Shown: positions 34,418-47,962 of the stretch, piece after piece | Layout of the letters: each line of letters starts with the position of its first letter | Numbering within the stretch: the stretch's first letter is position 1 | Origin: Gibbula magus | Taxonomy: Eukaryota > Mollusca > Gastropoda > Trochida > Trochidae | Direction: 5' to 3' | DNA length: 64,000 bases | Assembly (NCBI GenBank): GCA_936450465.1 | Contig: OW388304.1 | Location: forward strand, 11,812,708 to 11,876,707 | The notes under the pieces: model-generated | What the model was told of the DNA's origin: nothing | Databases searched by the model: none | The model's input: the letters and a program-made list of their open reading frames with translations, nothing else | Program-made: the position numbers and the translations under genes

Positions 34418-35523
34418 GTGATTACGTAGAGTGTCATATTCTAATAATTTGATTGGTTGAACTTCTGTTTACCCTGGTTTCGGAATAAATTTTCAGGCAA
34501 CATTGATTTTCAAATGTTGGTTTAAGAAAAGAATTTAATTATAGATAGTTGTTACATACATCTACGTATGTCGTTTAACCCTTATACTTTTGTTGGAAAA
34601 ATGCTCAACAAGCTGCATGAAACCATTGTTTCGTAGAATGAAACGCTTTTAAGAAATTAGTTTGTCATTACTTGTTATATAGTTTTATACAAATGCCAGG
34701 TAATTCAATAATCAACGATACATTTAGAACTTGTGAAAATGTTATTCTTTCCATTTGACAGAGTGTAGCTCACTACGTACAACAAAGCCTCATCTATTTA
34801 TCCACATGTCGTGTTCCGTCTATCCAAAGAAGTTTTTTCCCGAATCTCTCCGCAGACCGTTGTAATGCAAGTTAATGAAGTTATCCAAACCATTTCCCTT
34901 TCCTCTTATTCTTTCATTGTAAGATTACCGGTTAAACCTAACAGCGGATGTGGTTTTAGAGTCTGTATCGTCTGCGTTCCGCCCATCTCTCTAAACTAAT
35001 GCAGAGCATGGGGAAAAAAGCGAACTTTGTAATTCAGACAATTACATTTGCACTTGAACATAGCACCAAGGTATGGACTATTTTTGCAGAAAGCTCTGGG
35101 AATGCGGAACAGCTTTGAAATAATGGAACAGTGGTGTTCAGAGATAAGGCGTTGTTAAAGTTTTTCCCTCGGAGTTAACGAAAACTATTTGCAGCAAGGA
35201 CAGGAAACGGGTTAAGAACAAAAGGATGTTCGTGAAAAACATCCACATTGATTTGGTGGTTTGTCTAAAATGTACTCTCATCCCACGGACCACGAAGATC
35301 CGGCAACATGAGCAGGGTAGGAGTCCGATGATGAAGCAGGAATGATTTAATACTCTCTGATACAACTCGCCTGGTCCTTCTGGTGGGACGTTTAAGGTGA
35401 AGCTTAACGCTGTGTGCCGATCATGCTACACGTCGTTATCCTACTGTAGGACCAGCTCTCTTGAGATCCTTGTGTCAATGTTTCTGACATGTTGCCATTG
35501 ATTTCCTACCCAACACTCCCCAG
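34418..35523. other. Stretch without assigned gene
   Basis: Non-repetitive. One plus-strand frame at about 35145-35345 is protein-like (includes KDRKRVKNKRMFVKNIHIDL) but does not join the 35524 exon in a compatible phase, so I leave it unassigned. Confidence 0.3.
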
Positions 35524-35571
35524 GACGATCACTGCTGACGAGGACAGAAAGATTCGGGGCATTAAGTCTAG
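35524..35571 (+). CDS. Candidate small internal exon, unknown protein
   Basis: A 48-bp block between a strong acceptor (gatttcctacccaacactccccag) and a strong donor (TCTAG|GTAAGC). One frame reads TITADEDRKIRGIKS with one leading and two trailing bases (AG). The trailing AG joins the leading A of the 37781 exon to make Arg in frame. A second frame is also open, so the reading is not certain. No family recognised. Confidence 0.35.
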
Positions 35572-37780
35572 GTAAGCTGGTGAGAGTCTCTTCATTGATA
35601 CGCGTCCGAAGCCACCTGACCTTAGGTTAAATGGGAATATCCCTAAGCCGTTGGAAGGTGCAAGGCGAACAGCTGAAGTCAAATTGCTGGTTTATATGCC
35701 ATACTGACTGTCCTCCAACCGCGATGAGGGTCTGAAATGGGGCTGACAGAAGTGTTAGAAAGCCATTAGATACAGACTCGGCAAATCACCTCAAGTGCCC
35801 TAATACATTTCCAGGCTTAGGATTTTGTGTTCCGCTATTGATTGATAAGCAGGTTCATGAGCGGGAGAGTCGTGGAGTTGGCGTTCAGAAAGTCTCCCAC
35901 TTATTGGCAGGGTGTTGGAATTTGCGTTCAGACATTATCAGTGTGTTCTCGTCAGGTCGTTAAGTAGGACCCCTGTCCGTCCCACAATGGCAGCCGATTA
36001 CTTTGAACTTTTGTCACGATCTTTCTTTCGTCAAATTTCTCCACGGGAATTTTGCAGTGCCTAATTTACTGACTATTGATGTGCGCAAATAGCGCCGATA
36101 AAGGAGATCAAAGGAATATTTGAACAAAGTCGGATAAAGTTTCAGACTGTGACTTTCAATAGAACGTGAATACTAAATTACCCTTTTTGTGCCAGAAATA
36201 AGTACAAAAATGCCAGAAATAAACAAATATAGCTTGCTATGTAAATATTAGATGAGCTTACAGAAAAGAACTGCGTCAAAACATACATTTTTAGATTGGA
36301 AAGCGATCAAGGCCATGCACCTGTGTATTATACATGTACATCCATATATTTTGTTGGTGACGAAGCAATATACACATACTCCAAACATCATGTCTCTTCA
36401 CAATAACAAAGTTGTTATCAAGAGATCATGTGCTCGTATGCCAGTGCACGCAGGTCATGGCTGAAATGTTGCCTAAGCGGCGCTTAAACTATCGGGCAAA
36501 AGAAAGAACAGACATTTGTTTAATGTAGACAGGGGTAAGAACTGAAATTTAAAACCAACCAAATGTCGAAATGTGTGCATAATAAGGCACATTTACTGAT
36601 TTTCATATAGAAGATGTCTTACTTATCGATGGACAGTTATCCAATTAAGTTTTGTAAGACTGTTTAGATTAGAAATGCAATTTAAAACCACATAGAAGTA
36701 TTCTTTGACTGGTGACTAAACAATTTATGAGTACGACGTCGAAAAGTTTGTAACTGAAAATCATACTATGATAAAAACAACTGCTTTATGTACTTTCCTT
36801 TGCCAATCATTCTAAAATCTGTCAAGCTTGAATTTAATTGAAATGGAAATATATAATAGCATGGTGTCTCATTCATCAGACATTAGACAAAAGAAGCACA
36901 TATGTGCAATCAAAACTGTTCTATTAGTTTCCATGGAAATGAAATGTTTGAATGAATGTATTTCAATGAGCCTGAACCTTCCCTTAAACTTGCAGTGTAG
37001 ACAGTTCCTACCATTATTATCTTTGTTATGACGTATTAGATTTTCTTATATTCTGACAACGTCAATCATTGTGCTTTCATATTTGATGATATACCACCAT
37101 TGAGTAAATTACTTCTTTATGTTGACCAGTCGGAAGCAACTGCGTGTCTGACACTAACGTCATCTTCCATGGAACCTGATTACAGATACTTGTTTGGGCC
37201 TCAAAAGCTCAGTGGTAAAATGTAACGCTTTCAGCCTTCAGAGGGTGGATGTCTACATCTAAACACATTTTGCAAATTAAAAAAAGCAATTACATAAATC
37301 TATATAATTAAATTTCACCAAAATAGAACATTGGCTATGATGCATATGTGAACGCGTATTCGTGTGATACACATTGGCGTAAGGGAACAATTTATTCACA
37401 GTGTCATATCAAGTGAAAATGATAACATTTTCGATGTACCTCATTCGCAAAAAGCCTGACCTACATCTTTATTTCAGTGGCGAGGGATTAATCTGTCTAA
37501 TAAAGCGAGAAATCGTTAAAGCAGGAATGAGTGTATTCCGAATTAAACTAACTTAATAGCCATTTGTAACATGCAACCATATCGATTTGATGATTTTGAG
37601 AAAGGGCAACATTTTGTTTCCGTCGATATGAAAATAAACCACTGGATGAATCAACATTCTAAATATACATATTTTTCAAGAAGGGAAATTCTGTTTCCTG
37701 CGATAGCGAACTGCAGAATGGGTTGAATAAACACACTAAACGCCATATCAACAGAGCACTGTCGTATCTCTTTTCACCAG

Positions 37781-37940
37781 ATTTGATGCAAAATCGAATC
37801 CGGACTTGAATGATAGACATGGTTCACAGCGACCTCCACGGATACCCCAACACGTGTCTTCCCTGTGCAAACACATCAGTAGAAATGGAGATATTTCAGT
37901 CTCTGCGACCTCTCTGTCTGACTCCACTAGCCTTGGCTGA
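37781..37940 (+). CDS. Candidate 3'-terminal exon, unknown protein
   Basis: The acceptor tatctcttttcaccag is followed by one base and 52 codons to TGA. The peptide starts FDAKSNPDLNDRHGSQRPPR and ends SVSATSLSDSTSLG, a Ser/Thr-rich hydrophilic tail like those of many receptors or channels. It is phase-compatible with 35524-35571. An overlapping ATG-initiated frame, 37810-38043 (77 codons, containing SEILETVIEGYAESDEDITF), also looks protein-like; only one of the two is likely to be real. Function unknown. Confidence 0.35.
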
Positions 37941-38386
37941 ACCAGACAATGCTAGTCGATACATTACACTACTTTCTGAGATATTGGAAACGGTAATTGA
38001 GGGCTACGCCGAATCAGATGAGGACATCACCTTCCAATTATAGACGAAATGTTGTGCATAATGCGTGCAAGCTTCTTTTCGAGGGTGAGAGGTCTCTGCC
38101 ACAATGAACAGCCCTCCAGTAGTTGTCCCAAGAAACTTCGTTTAAACCAAAGAGAGTCGACTCACTCGAAGAGGTGGTGAGTCATGGTCTGACAGACTCC
38201 ACGATAGACTTTTATTGGGTATACTGCCGGTAACTGCTGTATTGTTAGACGGCCTCGGAAGTGTACTTCAACCCTTTCAGACAGCTTCTAATGCTCTAAG
38301 TTGCTTGTAAACAATGGACTTCAATGAGGTAATATCAGACAGTGTCCTATTCCAAACTTGTCATTGTTTGTGATGACAAAGTTTGC

Positions 38387-38476
38387 TGGTCGAAATTGAT
38401 GCCTTCAATCGTCCATCAATGGCTAAAATTATGGTCGAATTTGATGCCTTCAATCGTCCATCAATGGCTAAAATTA
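38387..38476. repeat. 45-bp perfect-size tandem duplication
   Basis: Two adjacent 45-bp copies beginning tggtcgaaattgatgccttc with a single a/t difference near the start. In frame with each other but no supported gene. Confidence 0.9.
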
Positions 38477-39657
38477 TTGTTTATTCAAGATTTAATCTAT
38501 CTGTCAATAACATGTACTTGACGAAAATTAAGGATATCTTAACTGACATAATAACAAAAATCATTTGGAATTTGTAACTTGAAAAAATATATTCCGTTTC
38601 AATCAATTGTGTTGTAAACCAAAGTGTCGAATAGTGGGGATAATCAGCTGTATGATCCCATTAATTCGTTTTGATATCGTGATGATTAGATTTAATTATA
38701 TGGTTGAAGGTATGTCACATAATATGTACATTGTTAATTCAATAGGGATAAGGCGCATACTAAATTGACGTATCTGAAACAATTTGGGCTTTGGCGTGAA
38801 TCTGTTCATAATGATGATTTGCTTTCAATGCTGTAACAATAATTTGAATGCCAGATATATGCATGGCCGTTCTTGTTAAAGCAACTTCTTGTGGAAGTCA
38901 ACATCTCACTGTTGATAGAGATTTAACAGATCGCAAGCACTTGCAGTCAAATCTCTTGACGAGTCGTCACTGTGTTAACAATGATTATGTCTATCATTCA
39001 AACGAGGCCTATTAACGTCGCTATCAATTTGAATCGATGTAATTGGGACGTTATAGGAGTCAGGAGCAGATGTCCACGTCCAGTAGACAGCATCTCAGTA
39101 TCTGTACAGCTGCTCCCATTAAAACCCTGCTGTTGGGACTTAGTTAAGCAATGTCTGCAGAGGATTCGAATTACATACAATAATTCACAGATCGTTTAGA
39201 TACATATTTCTTATTTTATCCCAGGTATCCGTTTTTGATGCCATGGTAATGCGATTTAATTACACGTTTTTCAAATATGTGATATAATATGTGAATTGTC
39301 AGTTTGATAAGGATAAAATGCAAACGACATAGACGTATTCGAAACAGTTCAGGCATTGATATAGATCCGGGTTCATATTGATGATTTGCTTTCGGCACTG
39401 ACGATGTGTAATAATATACACTTATATATATAAGCCATTTAACAAATATTGTTTATTCATAATGAATAGAGATTTAATGTCAATGTCAATATGGATAGTT
39501 GAGTTTTTATGCCCAATAGTCTATGAACCCCTAAGATACTGATGCTCATGATGGGATGCGAAAAACACTTTTCTGTAAAGATATATTTGTTTAACCTACT
39601 TGAAAGTACCGTGGTTACATGTATGTATTCAGGGTGATAATTGTTCACCATCTCACC
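38477..39657. other. Non-coding stretch
   Basis: No feature recognised on either strand. Confidence 0.4.
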
Positions 39658-39671
39658 TTCAGAAGAAATGA

Positions 39672-39952
39672 TCAAGAGGTCTGGGGTTCGAATCCCGCCA
39701 GGGGCACGGCAACTTTGTCTGCAGTAGAGAACTGTTCTACACGCAGTAAGGTTTGGGTGCAATGCTACACTGAATTTCAGCGTAGTACCACCCATGGTTC
39801 GCTAGTTCCAGCCGATGCTCGCAGGTTTCACAGCAATGCATAGCTACATGGCGTTGCGGGCTTTCTCCCTGCCATAATACTAGCAGCCGTGATATAAGTG
39901 AAATAATCTTGAAAGCGGCGTTAAACCCCAACTCACCTCACCTTACCTCACG
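39672..39952 (+). mobile_element. 5'-truncated SINE, family A, with target-site duplication
   Basis: Begins inside the tRNA head (tcaagaggtctggggttcga) and runs to 'gaaagcggcgttaaacccca' plus (actcacctcacc). Flanked by ttcagaagaaatga at 39658-39671 and 39953-39966 (14 bp), which proves LINE-type retroposition. It lacks the A box, so it was dead on arrival. Confidence 0.93.
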
Positions 39953-39966
39953 TTCAGAAGAAATGA

Positions 39967-42248
39967 CGTCTAGGTAAAGGGTAGAGGGATTCGCTATGCC
40001 AACATGAAGGAGCCACTGCGTGATTGTACCGTTGTGTTGTGTGAATACTATCATTAAATTGAATAGTGCCATACAAAAAATATAAAAAATATTCAAATAA
40101 AGTAAACAATTTTTATCTTTATATATACGTTATACAGACTGTACAATAAGGTACCACAGTATCGTATAAGTGAGAAAGGATAACAGTCGACTTCATGGCA
40201 GGTTAATTAAACTTCATCTATTCTTTGAAAACATAACTTCAAAGTTCAAATCATATGCATATAACATATTAAATCCTCTTTTATTTGTAAATTTGCAGTA
40301 TATTGTGTTTCTATCGTTTTTATGACACAATCATAACTCGCCCGGGAAATAGAGCATGATTATGAATTCGTAATCGATAAACTAGGCATTTCTTACTTCA
40401 CAGGGCAAACAAAGCTGAGACAGCCTCAGTTTTCTTATAACTCCCTGTTGTCAAAGCAAATCAATGAGAATTGCAAGAAACTAAAGTGATTTAATAGGCG
40501 ATTCATTGTATTCCATGCACACATCATCTGATTTCCATATTTCGTTCCGGTTGAATATTATGTCTCAAAAGTACACTACTGATTTGATATTAGTTTTTGA
40601 GAAATAACAGTGACTGTAACATTTGTGATAGATAATGAGTTAGGTGAAGATTCAAAGTTATGGTATATAAAGACCTGGGTTGTTAGTGGTAATCTGGTGT
40701 CTTGATTCCCGTACCCGATATCGATAAGAACTTCAATTGAAGTGTTTATTTCTAAAACAGACCTATCCGTGCGGTCTTTAGATCTAACAAAGACCTCATT
40801 AGCGGTCTTTAAATACACGAAAGAGGTCATACTTGCTGACTCCGGTCAAACGCTCGAGAAATATGACTATAAACAAAGTTCAAGTCACTGTAACAGTCAT
40901 TTGATCTTTGACAGTAAGAGTAACCTTATTTTACCATTTTCCCTCTCAAATTTAACATATTTAACTTTAACTTTCTTTGCTCATAATAATTATATTATCG
41001 TAGGTTGATGATACACATGACATGCATGCTAGGTCTTTGGGATGAAAGAAGTTGTCACCAAATATACAATTATAGGTTTCTGTTCACAAGATTTAAGCAT
41101 TCTAGTGCAATTGGTTAAAAGAAAAGTTTTAAAATGGCCATTAGTGTTTGATTTCATATATCATATTGTGACTCATTGTCAGATACTCTCGTACAGTTTC
41201 TCACATATAATGGCGCAAACTTACATTATAAAAATAGGCTTAATGAGCTAATTGAGGCTAGTCATGTTTGTAAGATGAACGCTAATTACATGTTATGTAT
41301 TCTGTTTGAACAATGATATCTACAGACCTATAATTGTATCTCACCTCAGGCATTAGCAATAAGGCGCCCCCACCTACAAAACTTTACTAAGATTACTTTG
41401 TGCAACGACAATGTTAATGGTTAGAGCTTGGTTGTCAAGGATACATTGAACTATCAAATCCAAGATATATACATGCAGTTGAAGATGCCGAAATATTTCC
41501 CACGTTAAGCCAAATGTAAGTCAGAGATTTTAGTCAGTTCATTAACCCGTTCATTTTTTTAAATAACGTAACAGTTTATGATAATAAAACATGCATTTAT
41601 TATGACATTGAACTTTGGTTTGAGCCGGTACAATCAATGTTTTGGGCGAACAACATTCCCATGAACTTCAGCTCCAGTGAAGCAAGTTCCACGCGAGAGA
41701 TAACTCGCACAAGTCTCTATCGCTGGTTAAATTAAATTGTTGCCATTTGTAATTGTTTCTATGCCGCACTTGAAATTGATAGTCCAATCCGCTTTCTCCT
41801 TACTAGACTACTTCCGGAGACCGAAACCAAAATGCTTCCATGAGAGCCGCCATTTGAATGATTATCCGAATAAAACGAGCTCGCCAGTTGGTTAGAACAG
41901 GGGAGGTAATTGAAAATTATTCACAATCACAGGCGAGGGCGCTGCAATCAAGATATTTGGACATGGTGCAGCAAAGTGTAACTTAGCCAGTGATAGAAAA
42001 TGGTGCGAGTATGCCTTGCTGGGAAGTTGGCTGTAAAGCAACAGAAACGAGTTGATCGTATGTTTTGCTGCTTCAGGGACCATTTTACTGGATCAATCAG
42101 GGATTAAGTGCAGTTAGAAACCTATCAAGGCTTTTGCCTTTTTTTCAGAGGTATATTGTTATCTTGTAATAAGCCTCAAGTTTAATCATAACTCAAATCA
42201 AATAATTATCAAAAAGTATACAAAGATAATTATTTTCAGAGTGTAGAT
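39967..42248. other. Non-coding stretch
   Basis: No exon or repeat recognised. The part around 41780-42090 is of higher complexity than its surroundings but lacks a defensible frame. Confidence 0.35.
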
Positions 42249-42330
42249 GGCGGGAATCGAACTCGAAACTCTTTAACCGGATGCTCTACCTCTATGGTAC
42301 CGAGGAAGCTCCAAAAGAAACCCTCGGTAA
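42249..42330 (-). repeat. tRNA-like head of a SINE or tRNA pseudogene
   Basis: Minus-strand sense contains tagaggtagagcatccgg (A-box/D-arm-like) and gagttcgattcccgcc (B box). The anticodon arm cannot be folded properly, so it is not a functional tRNA. An adjacent short hairpin (accgagg...cctcggt) lies at about 42299-42330. Confidence 0.5.
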
Positions 42331-43150
42331 GAAAGTCTCGGGGATATAGGACCTCAAGCTTTTGGTCGTTCGTCCCACTCAGCTTTCTTACGTTATTCTT
42401 CTTAAAATCCCAAGCATAACCGCTGTATCGTGTTTTATCCTACACATACATACAATTAGGTATCTTTTCTATACCACCTGAATTTATCCTACAGGGTTTC
42501 GAGATTTCAGTTACACGCCCTTGAATACTTATTTTAGCACAAGTCAATCAAACCAGAAAAGGCACAGACAATAATTTGATGAAATCCGCCTGCTTATTGG
42601 TGTAAATGAACACAACTGTGGAATGACCCTTTCCATAGATGTAGTTCCATGTACGGTGCAACCATCAGGCTAGTTTGAAGCCAATCCGCACTGGGAATAA
42701 CCAACAACGACAGCGGAGGAGTTTAAAGTACACACGTCAGAGCTGCCTGTGTTAGCTCTAACAGTTGTGAGATTAACAGTGTTCCAATCACGGTATACAT
42801 AGGTCCAATTCACTGAGTTAAAATTACATTTTATTGGTTAAGTCGACTGACAGTTGTAACACTGTACCTTGAAGCAATTGGATTTGCTCCGTGCAGGAAG
42901 CTAGAAAAGTGGGAGTGAAGGTCAAAACATAGCTAGTACAGGTTGGTGGTTTCCTCCTGCACAGACTCAAAGCTGTGACTCAAGACATAAGGATGGCATG
43001 AAATCTTACTTTGCAGCTTGCTTTCCCAAGAGTCCCAAGCCCCTTTACTTGACTTGACCATATGTTTGCCGTGCGGCCGACACATTCAATTTACGTACTA
43101 TAAGTCACGTTTGTTCTTAAAGTCTGCAACATTATTATCATGTTATTTTT
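42331..43150. other. Non-coding stretch
   Basis: No feature recognised. Confidence 0.35.
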
Positions 43151-43365
43151 CTAAAGAACAAGGAAATCGATTGTTCCGCCTCCAGCGTGTACACACAGAA
43201 CAGGATCATCGGATGTACAGAGGAAATTCAATCTCCCCACAATAAAGGAAGAAAATGACGTTATCTGGACCTTGCTGGATGAAATTGAGTTGTAAAGCTG
43301 CCCCACGTCCTCGTCAGAGCAATCAGTGTCAATAACATGGTCAGGGGCAGGCTTCAACTCGACCA
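43151..43365 (-). CDS. Exon-like minus-strand ORF abutting the minisatellite, unknown
   Basis: Open frame with an acidic, protein-like start LKPAPDHVIDTDCSDEDVGQ then LYNSISSSK, followed by less convincing sequence to TAG. A possible donor after SSSK is weak (GTCCAG). Its upstream end runs into the first 64-bp repeat unit. It could be a decayed or real exon; no family recognised. Confidence 0.2.
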
Positions 43366-46330
43366 GTAGGGTTTGATGGTTCTACTAAATAAGTACAACT
43401 ACACTGTACCAAACACTTCAACTCGACCAGTAGGGTTTGATGGTTCTACTAAATAAGTACAACCACACTGTACCAAACACTTCAACTCGACCAGTAGCAT
43501 TTGATGTTTCTACTAAATAAGTACAACCACACTGTACCAAACACTTCAACTCGACCAGTAGCATTTGATGTTTCTACTAAATAAGTACAACTACACTGTA
43601 CCAAACACTTCAACTCGACCAGTAGAGTTTGATGGTTCTACTAAATAAATACAACTACACTGTACCAAACACTTCATAACGACCAGTAGGGTGTGATAGT
43701 TCTACTAAATACGTACAACTACACTTTACCAAACACTTCAACACGACCAGTATGGTTAGATGGTTATACTAAATAAGTACATTTACACTGTACCAAAAAC
43801 TTCAACACGACCAGTAGGGTTTGATGGTTCTATTAAATAATTACAACTACACTGTACCAAACACTTCAACTCGACCAGTAGGGTTTGATTGTTCTATTAA
43901 ATAAATACAACTACACTGTACCAAACACTTCAACACGACCAGTAGGTTTTGATGGTTCTACTAAATAAATAAAAACTATACTGTACCAAACACTTCAACA
44001 CGACCAGTAGGTTTGATAGTTCTACCTAATAAATACAACCACACTGGACCAAACACTTCAACGCGACCAGTTGGATTTGATGGTTCTACTAAATAAGTAC
44101 AACTACACTGTACCAAACACTTCAACTCGACCAGTAGGTTTGATGGTTCTACTAATTAAGTACATTAACACTGTACCAAACACTTCAACACGACCAGTAG
44201 GTTTTGATGGTTCTTCTAAATAAATACAACTACACTGTACCAAACACTTCAACACGACCAGTAGGTTTGATGGTTCTATTAATTAAGTACATTTACACTG
44301 TACCAAACACTTCAACACGATCAGTAGGTTTGATAGTTCTACTAAATAAGTACAACTACACTGTACAAAACACTTCAACGCGACCAGTAGATTTGATCGT
44401 TCTACTAAATAAATACAACTACACTGTACAAAACACTTCAACGCGACCAATTGGGTTTGATGGTTCTACTAAATAAATACAACTCCACTGTACCAAACAC
44501 TTCAACAAGACCAGTAGGTTTGATGGTTCTACTAATTAAGTACATTTACACTGTACCAAACACTTCAACTTGACCAGTAGGTTTGATGTTTCTACTGAAT
44601 AAATACAACTCCACTGTACCAAACACTTCAACTCGACCAGTAGGTTTGATGGTTCTACTAATTAAGTACAACTACACTGTACCAAACACTTCAACACGAC
44701 CAGTAGCTTTGATGGTTCTACTAAATAAATACAACTACACTGTACCAAACACATCAACACGACCAGTAGCTTTGATGGTTCTACTAAATAAATACAACTA
44801 CACTGTACCAAACACTTCAACACGACCAGTAGGTTTGATGTTTCTACTGAATAAGTACAACTACACTGTTCAAAACACTTCAACACGACCAGTAGGTTTG
44901 ATGGTTCCAATATATAAGTACAAGTTCACTGTACGAACACTTCAACACGACCAGTAGAGTTGGGTGGTTCCAATATATAAGTACAAGTTCACTGTACGAA
45001 CACTTCAACACGACCTGTAGATTTGTATGGTTCCAATATATAAGTACAAGTTCACTGTACGAACACTTCAACATGACCAGTAGCTTTGATGGTTCTACTA
45101 AATCAGTACAACTACCCTGTACCAAACACTTCAACACGGCCAGAAGCTTTGATGGTTCTACTAAATAAGTACAACTACACTGTACCAAACACTTCAACAC
45201 GACCAGTAGGTTTGATGGTTCTACTAATGAAGTACATTTACACTGTACCAAACACTTCAACACGACCAGTAGGTTTGATGTTTCTACTGAATAAGTACAA
45301 CTACCCTGTACCAAACACTTCAACACGACCAGTAGGTTTGATGGTTCTACTAATGAAGTACATTTACACTGTACCAAACACTTCAACACGACCAGTAGGT
45401 TTGATGTTTCTACTGAATAAGTACAACTTCACTGTTCAAAACACTTCAACACGACCAGTAGGTTTGATGGTTCCAATATATAAGTACAAGTTCACTGTAC
45501 GGACACTTCAACACGACCAGTAGAGTTGGGTGGTTCCAATATATAAGTACAAGTTCACTGTACGAACACTTCAACACGACCAAAAGGTTTGATGGTTCTA
45601 CTAAATAAGTACAACTACACTGTTCAAAACACTTCAACACGACCAGTAGGTTTGATGGTTCCAATATATAAGTACAAGTTCACTGTACGAACACTTCAAC
45701 ACGACCAGTAGAGTTGGATGTTTCTACTAAATAAGTACAACTACACTGTACAAAACACTTCAACACGGCCAGTGGGTTTGATGTTTCTACTAAATAAATA
45801 CAACTACACTGTACAAAACACTTCAACACGACCAGTAGGTTTGATGTTTCTACTAAATAAGTACAACTACACTGTACAAAAAGGTTCAACTCGACCAGCA
45901 GGTTTGATGGTTCTATTAAATACGTACAAATACCGTGTATCAAAGGCTTCAACGCGACCAGTAGGATACGATGGTTCTACAAAACAAGTATAACTACACT
46001 ATAAGGAACACTTCAACACGACCAGATAGGGGTTGGTGGTTCCAATACACATCTATACGTACACAGTACCAAACACTCCAACACGACCAATAATATCGGA
46101 TGGCTCTGATAAACAAGTACAAGTGCACTGTTCTAAACACTTCAACACGACCAATAAAGTCCGATGCTTATGATAAACAAGTAAAATTACACAGCAGCAA
46201 AACCTTAAACACGACCAGTAATGAACTAGTACAGGCACAGTGTATAGCACTTCAACACGACCAGTAGGGTCTGATGATTATAATAAATAAATACAAGTAC
46301 ATTGCACGTAACGTTCAGTTTAACCCTCAG
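43349..46330. repeat. 63/64-bp minisatellite with sub-families
   Basis: About 46 units. The unit reads cacttcaacacgaccagtag, gtttgatggttctactaaat, aagtacaactacactgtacc, aaa. Variants include 'gttctactaattaag' with 'tacatttacac', and 'gttccaatatataag' with 'tacaagttcactgtacg'; these occur in recurring orders around 44.58-45.00 and 45.09-45.56 kb, a higher-order structure. The unit is usually 63 bp, so spurious repetitive frames (MVLLNKYNYTVPNTSTRPVG units) persist on both strands. Units decay after 45.9 kb. Confidence 0.92.
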
Positions 46331-47311
46331 CCCTGATATCTAGTGAATTCGTATTAATCTGAACCAGGGCCCCTGAGACCCGTTGTAAACACATGTTTTC
46401 TGACTAAGTATTGAATGCTGAGTGGTATAAATATCATCGGTTACAAGCAGGTTTTATATGAATTCCATAGTTTCTATGTCCATAAAAAACAAACATCTTA
46501 ATCTGATGAGAAACTTATAAACCTTTGCAACTTTCCGGAAGGTACATCTAGTTTACGGATCAGACACATATACGTTTGTGGTGGGGAGTGTACAATGGGT
46601 GCTGTTTGATTGCTGCCAGTTGATATAAAGCTGAATGTACGAATAGTAGTCTTAACATGGATAGTTTCAACACTTGAATCCGTGAAACGAGTACCTTACG
46701 TCAAAGCACACGTCGATGGTTCAACAAGATATTTATTAGCTATCCCATATGCTAGTAAGATTTACTCATGCTGCTTGTAATCTTTCCTATATAATAATAT
46801 ATTTCTTAAGGAATCATGGACAAAGACCTCATCAGTTGAATACTGCATAGAAGCCCTAGGAACCCTGGGAAAGGCATTGAAAATCATAACGACTTACCAC
46901 CAATACAAAAACTTTTCATTTAACTTTTTGAGCAATGATCTAAATGACGTCAAGTCATACTTTGTGACATTACTTACTAGGACAATGTTAAGTATTCACT
47001 TTATCGCTTACAAGAAATATTTACTGTGGGAACCAGGTTGGCAGATAAATCGGCATGACTTTATCGAGAGCTGCATAAAACACATATAAATGCACGATCC
47101 AAGCATTCAAATTTAAAAAGTTTTAGATATAAATGAAGGGACTTGAATCGAATTGAATGGGTGTGCATGCATATAAGATGGTCATTAGGGGTTATGTTAT
47201 ATACATAGAACATGTGCCCTTCTTCGCCCCTTCACTTTTGTAACAATCGATCAACTGTTTTATTTTGTAGTAGATGAACAAATATAGTTTAAAAGTTTGA
47301 AGAATTGAAGA
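46331..47311. other. Non-coding stretch
   Basis: No feature recognised apart from a CRE palindrome TGACGTCA at 46945-46952. Confidence 0.4.
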
Positions 47312-47590
47312 AATATCGACAATTACAAGGGTGTGCTGGCCTCTAACGCCAAAGGCCCGGGTTCGAATCCCGGTGGAGACACTAAACATTTGTGGCCTGG
47401 GTCTCATACTGTGTTGTGTCCCTGGGCAAAGCACTTCATCCACTTCACCTGAAAAAACAGGTGTACATGACTTCGTGTAGCGCTTCGGCAGCTTCGAAAG
47501 TACAATTCCGTCAGGGTAATAATGTGTAGCGCCCAGAGCAACCACACGTTGATTGGATTATTGGCGCAATATAGGAACACTTATTATTAT
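47312..47590 (+). mobile_element. SINE, family B, with tRNA B box
   Basis: Head fragment ctctaacgccaaaggcccgg followed by gttcgaatcccggtgg (B box), body 'gtgtccctgggcaaagcact', 'cagggtaataatgtgtagcg', and an end 'ggcgcaatataggaacactt' running into (ATT)n. Shares body and tail with 6926-7225. Confidence 0.75.
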
Positions 47591-47962
47591 CATTAATCTT
47601 CAAAGACCTGATTAATCTCTTTGGTATCTATGCATTGTTGCTCTAAATTGATCTAAACATGTACAAGAGTATGTACAAAAAAGTAAGATAAAATATATAG
47701 AAGGAAATTGATACACAGATTGCGAATATTAACAAACAATACGCTTATCAATAAGGGATTAAACACTACTAGAATTGTTACTATGAAAATCTTCAGAAGA
47801 AAAGCTAATTTTCTAGTAACCTTGTATCACCATTCATCAGTCTCCTATTCCAATATATCACTCTCTACAAGATTGCTGATGTACAATGAACATCAGCCTA
47901 TAATGTTAACGGATGATATGAAGATTTAACATCGTAACATTTTGGATAACACTACCTTCTTT

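Noticed and set aside
44204..45993. Long repetitive ORFs on both strands (MVLLNKYNYTVPNTSTRP-type)
   Set aside because: They are the 63-bp minisatellite read in frame; frames exist on both strands with no start, signal or splice context.
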